DNA of 64,000 nucleotides from Kordia sp965283645. Lineage in GTDB: Bacteria; Bacteroidota; Bacteroidia; Flavobacteriales; Flavobacteriaceae. The notes beneath the pieces were generated by a model. The model was not told where the DNA came from. It was given only the letters and a program-made list of their open reading frames with translations, and ran no database searches. How positions within the stretch are numbered: the first letter of the stretch is position 1; each line of letters opens with the position of its first letter. Location of the stretch: assembly GCF_965283645.1 (NCBI RefSeq), contig NZ_CBDIPG010000001.1, positions 5,022,001 to 5,086,000 of the forward strand, written 5' to 3'. Positions 63,213 to 64,000 of this stretch are shown piece after piece. Both the position numbers and the translations under genes were made by a program.

Positions 63213-63530
63213 ATGGATTGCTTCGTTATAGGAGATGTACACGGTTGTTACTAAACGTTGCTTTTCCCTAAAGACACTACAGAATTTTTAAAATCTAAAC
63301 ATAAAAGAGTTAAATTCATTTGCTCAATTTAATGAATTTGGTAGTAGACACGATTATACAAAATGATATTAGAAATATTACTTAACAAATGATTTAAATT
63401 AGACTCTGCTATTTTTAGTTGGAATGATCAAAGAGAATCAATCAGACAAAAACTAAAAAACCTACATGAAGAGGATGATAAAATAATTGAAATGTCTCAA
63501 TTCTTCAATGTAGATACAAGCGCACAATAG
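63213..63530 (+). pseudogene. Remnant of a metallophosphatase-like gene
   Basis: The ATG at 63213 opens MDCFVIGDVHGCY and meets TAA at 63252-63254. GDVHG is the first metal-binding motif of calcineurin-like serine/threonine phosphatases, normally followed by a long open frame. Downstream only short coding-like pieces remain (FLKSKHKRVKF; LDSAIFSWNDQRESIRQKL) with stops between them. The start motif is clear; the identity of the rest is uncertain. Confidence 0.5.
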
Positions 63531-63664
63531 AATCATCAAAAAAATAAGTAGTATTCTCATAGTCTTTACATGAAATTGTTAAAAGCATATATCTTTAAAC
63601 TACGTATATCTACCTGATATGCAAACAAGTGTTTATCCTGTTTTTTAATACGCGTTTTATATTG

Positions 63665-63672
63665 TATGTTTG
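63665..63672 (+). promoter_or_regulatory. -7 element of the right-edge gene
   Basis: TATGTTTG matches TAnnTTTG and lies 22 bases before the ATG at 63695. Confidence 0.5.
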
Positions 63673-63694
63673 GTAAAACTGACTAAACCCATAT

Positions 63695-64000
63695 ATGATG
63701 CCAACTTCAGACCCTACACCTAAAGCACCAACGCCTAAATCTACTGACTCCAAAAACAAAGGATCAAATAAAGCGACTCCAAAAACAATAGAACCAAAAG
63801 AAATGCCCGAAACAAAAGGCATTCGTAAAGGAATTTCCAACGATCTTATGGTTCAAATAAAGAGTGAACTAGAAAATATGCTTTCGTTTGCTATGCGAAA
63901 CGGGAAAGTGATCAATACGGAATTGAATCCTCTTATTGAAAGCGATAATTTGGATGATTTAATCAATGCACATAACATTCTTTCTAAAAATATTGCGCCT
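63695..64000 (+). CDS. Start of an unidentified gene with a Pro/Thr/Lys-rich N-terminus (cut by the edge)
   Basis: From ATG at 63695 (a second ATG is the next codon) the frame stays open to the right edge, 102 codons. Residues 1-40 are low complexity (PTPKAPTPKSTDSK pattern), then a helical region begins (ISNDLMVQIKSELENMLSFAMRNGKVINTELNPLIE). There is no signal peptide. I do not recognise it. A good -7 element stands 22 bases upstream. An antisense frame over the same bases is its mirror image. Confidence 0.7.
   Translation, partial: MMPTSDPTPKAPTPKSTDSKNKGSNKATPKTIEPKEMPETKGIRKGISNDLMVQIKSELENMLSFAMRNGKVINTELNPLIESDNLDDLINAHNILSKNIAP

Larger units (their letters stand above)
63108..63694 (+). 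other. Gene-poor interval with a decayed gene
   Basis: About 590 bases. The only recognisable coding trace is the interrupted phosphatase-like remnant from 63213; a further coding-like tract lies at about 63400-63530 without a start codon. No RNA gene was identified. Confidence 0.5.

Noticed and set aside
63610..63840. 76-codon minus-strand frame at the right edge
   Set aside because: It is antisense to the plus-strand gene starting at 63695, which has a promoter element and remains open to the edge.

Overview
The window is AT-rich chromosomal DNA from a member of the Bacteroidota, most likely a marine flavobacterium (Flavobacteriaceae). The evidence is the gliding lipoprotein GldI, DUF3810/DUF3822/DUF6503-type proteins, a B12-dependent methylmalonyl-CoA mutase pair, signal peptides and lipoboxes typical of the phylum, the near absence of Shine-Dalgarno sequences, and repeated promoter -7 elements of the TAnnTTTG type. 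The two orphan lanthipeptide-like leaders suggest a Kordia-like genus, but that is an inference. No rRNA, insertion sequence, prophage or CRISPR array was seen.

Layout. 1-8.3 kb: end of a DUF6503-like gene, two amidohydrolase-family proteins (one a double-domain fusion), a NlpC/P60-like lipoprotein, and a YHYH/EF-hand secreted pair. 8.5-10.2 kb: a LytS/LytTR two-component system divergent from the YHYH/EF-hand pair. 10.2-13.0 kb: DUF3810 metalloprotease-like protein and PepD. 13.1-13.9 kb: two RiPP (lanthipeptide-like) precursors without visible enzymes. 14.0-23.2 kb: housekeeping genes (cyclophilin-FKBP, gldI, nrnA-like, ndk, DUF721-recF, TPR membrane protein, ribH, rsmD, DUF3822), with a small Cys-rich gene between 19-bp inverted repeats. 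23.3-29 kb: RecD-like helicase, kdsB-HAD-CAT-like operon and a kdnB-like iron alcohol dehydrogenase. 29-33.5 kb: a WG-repeat-like hypothetical, PlsC-like acyltransferase, a bicupin and an AhpD-like protein. 33.5-38.0 kb: mutB-mutA-ftsB-like-udk on the minus strand. 38.1-38.8 kb: tRNA-Pro overlapped by a GIY-YIG nuclease gene and preceded by a partial copy of the tRNA. 38.9-46.3 kb: accessory genes (NTF2-like, ankyrin-lipocalin fusion, CPBP protease, AraC regulator, a toxin-23-like protein and lipoproteins). 46.5-49.4 kb: TetR/SDR module with two operator palindromes. 49.5-60.6 kb: DUF418, then a histidine kinase/NtrC-type regulator pair divergent from an efflux-type operon (HlyD adaptor, ABC ATPase, two FtsX-type permeases). 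60.7-64 kb: MarR regulator, secreted protein, beta-lactamase-fold hydrolase, a decayed phosphatase-like remnant, and the start of an unidentified gene cut by the right edge.

The strongest new observations are regulatory or structural. There are three direct repeats at exact 21-bp spacing between the LytTR system and the YHYH operon. A sigma-54-type promoter with helically phased upstream half-sites precedes the HlyD/ABC operon. Paired operator palindromes flank the SDR promoter. A GIY-YIG gene appears to have split or duplicated a tRNA-Pro locus. A pair of Cys6 GG-leader precursor peptides stands alone.
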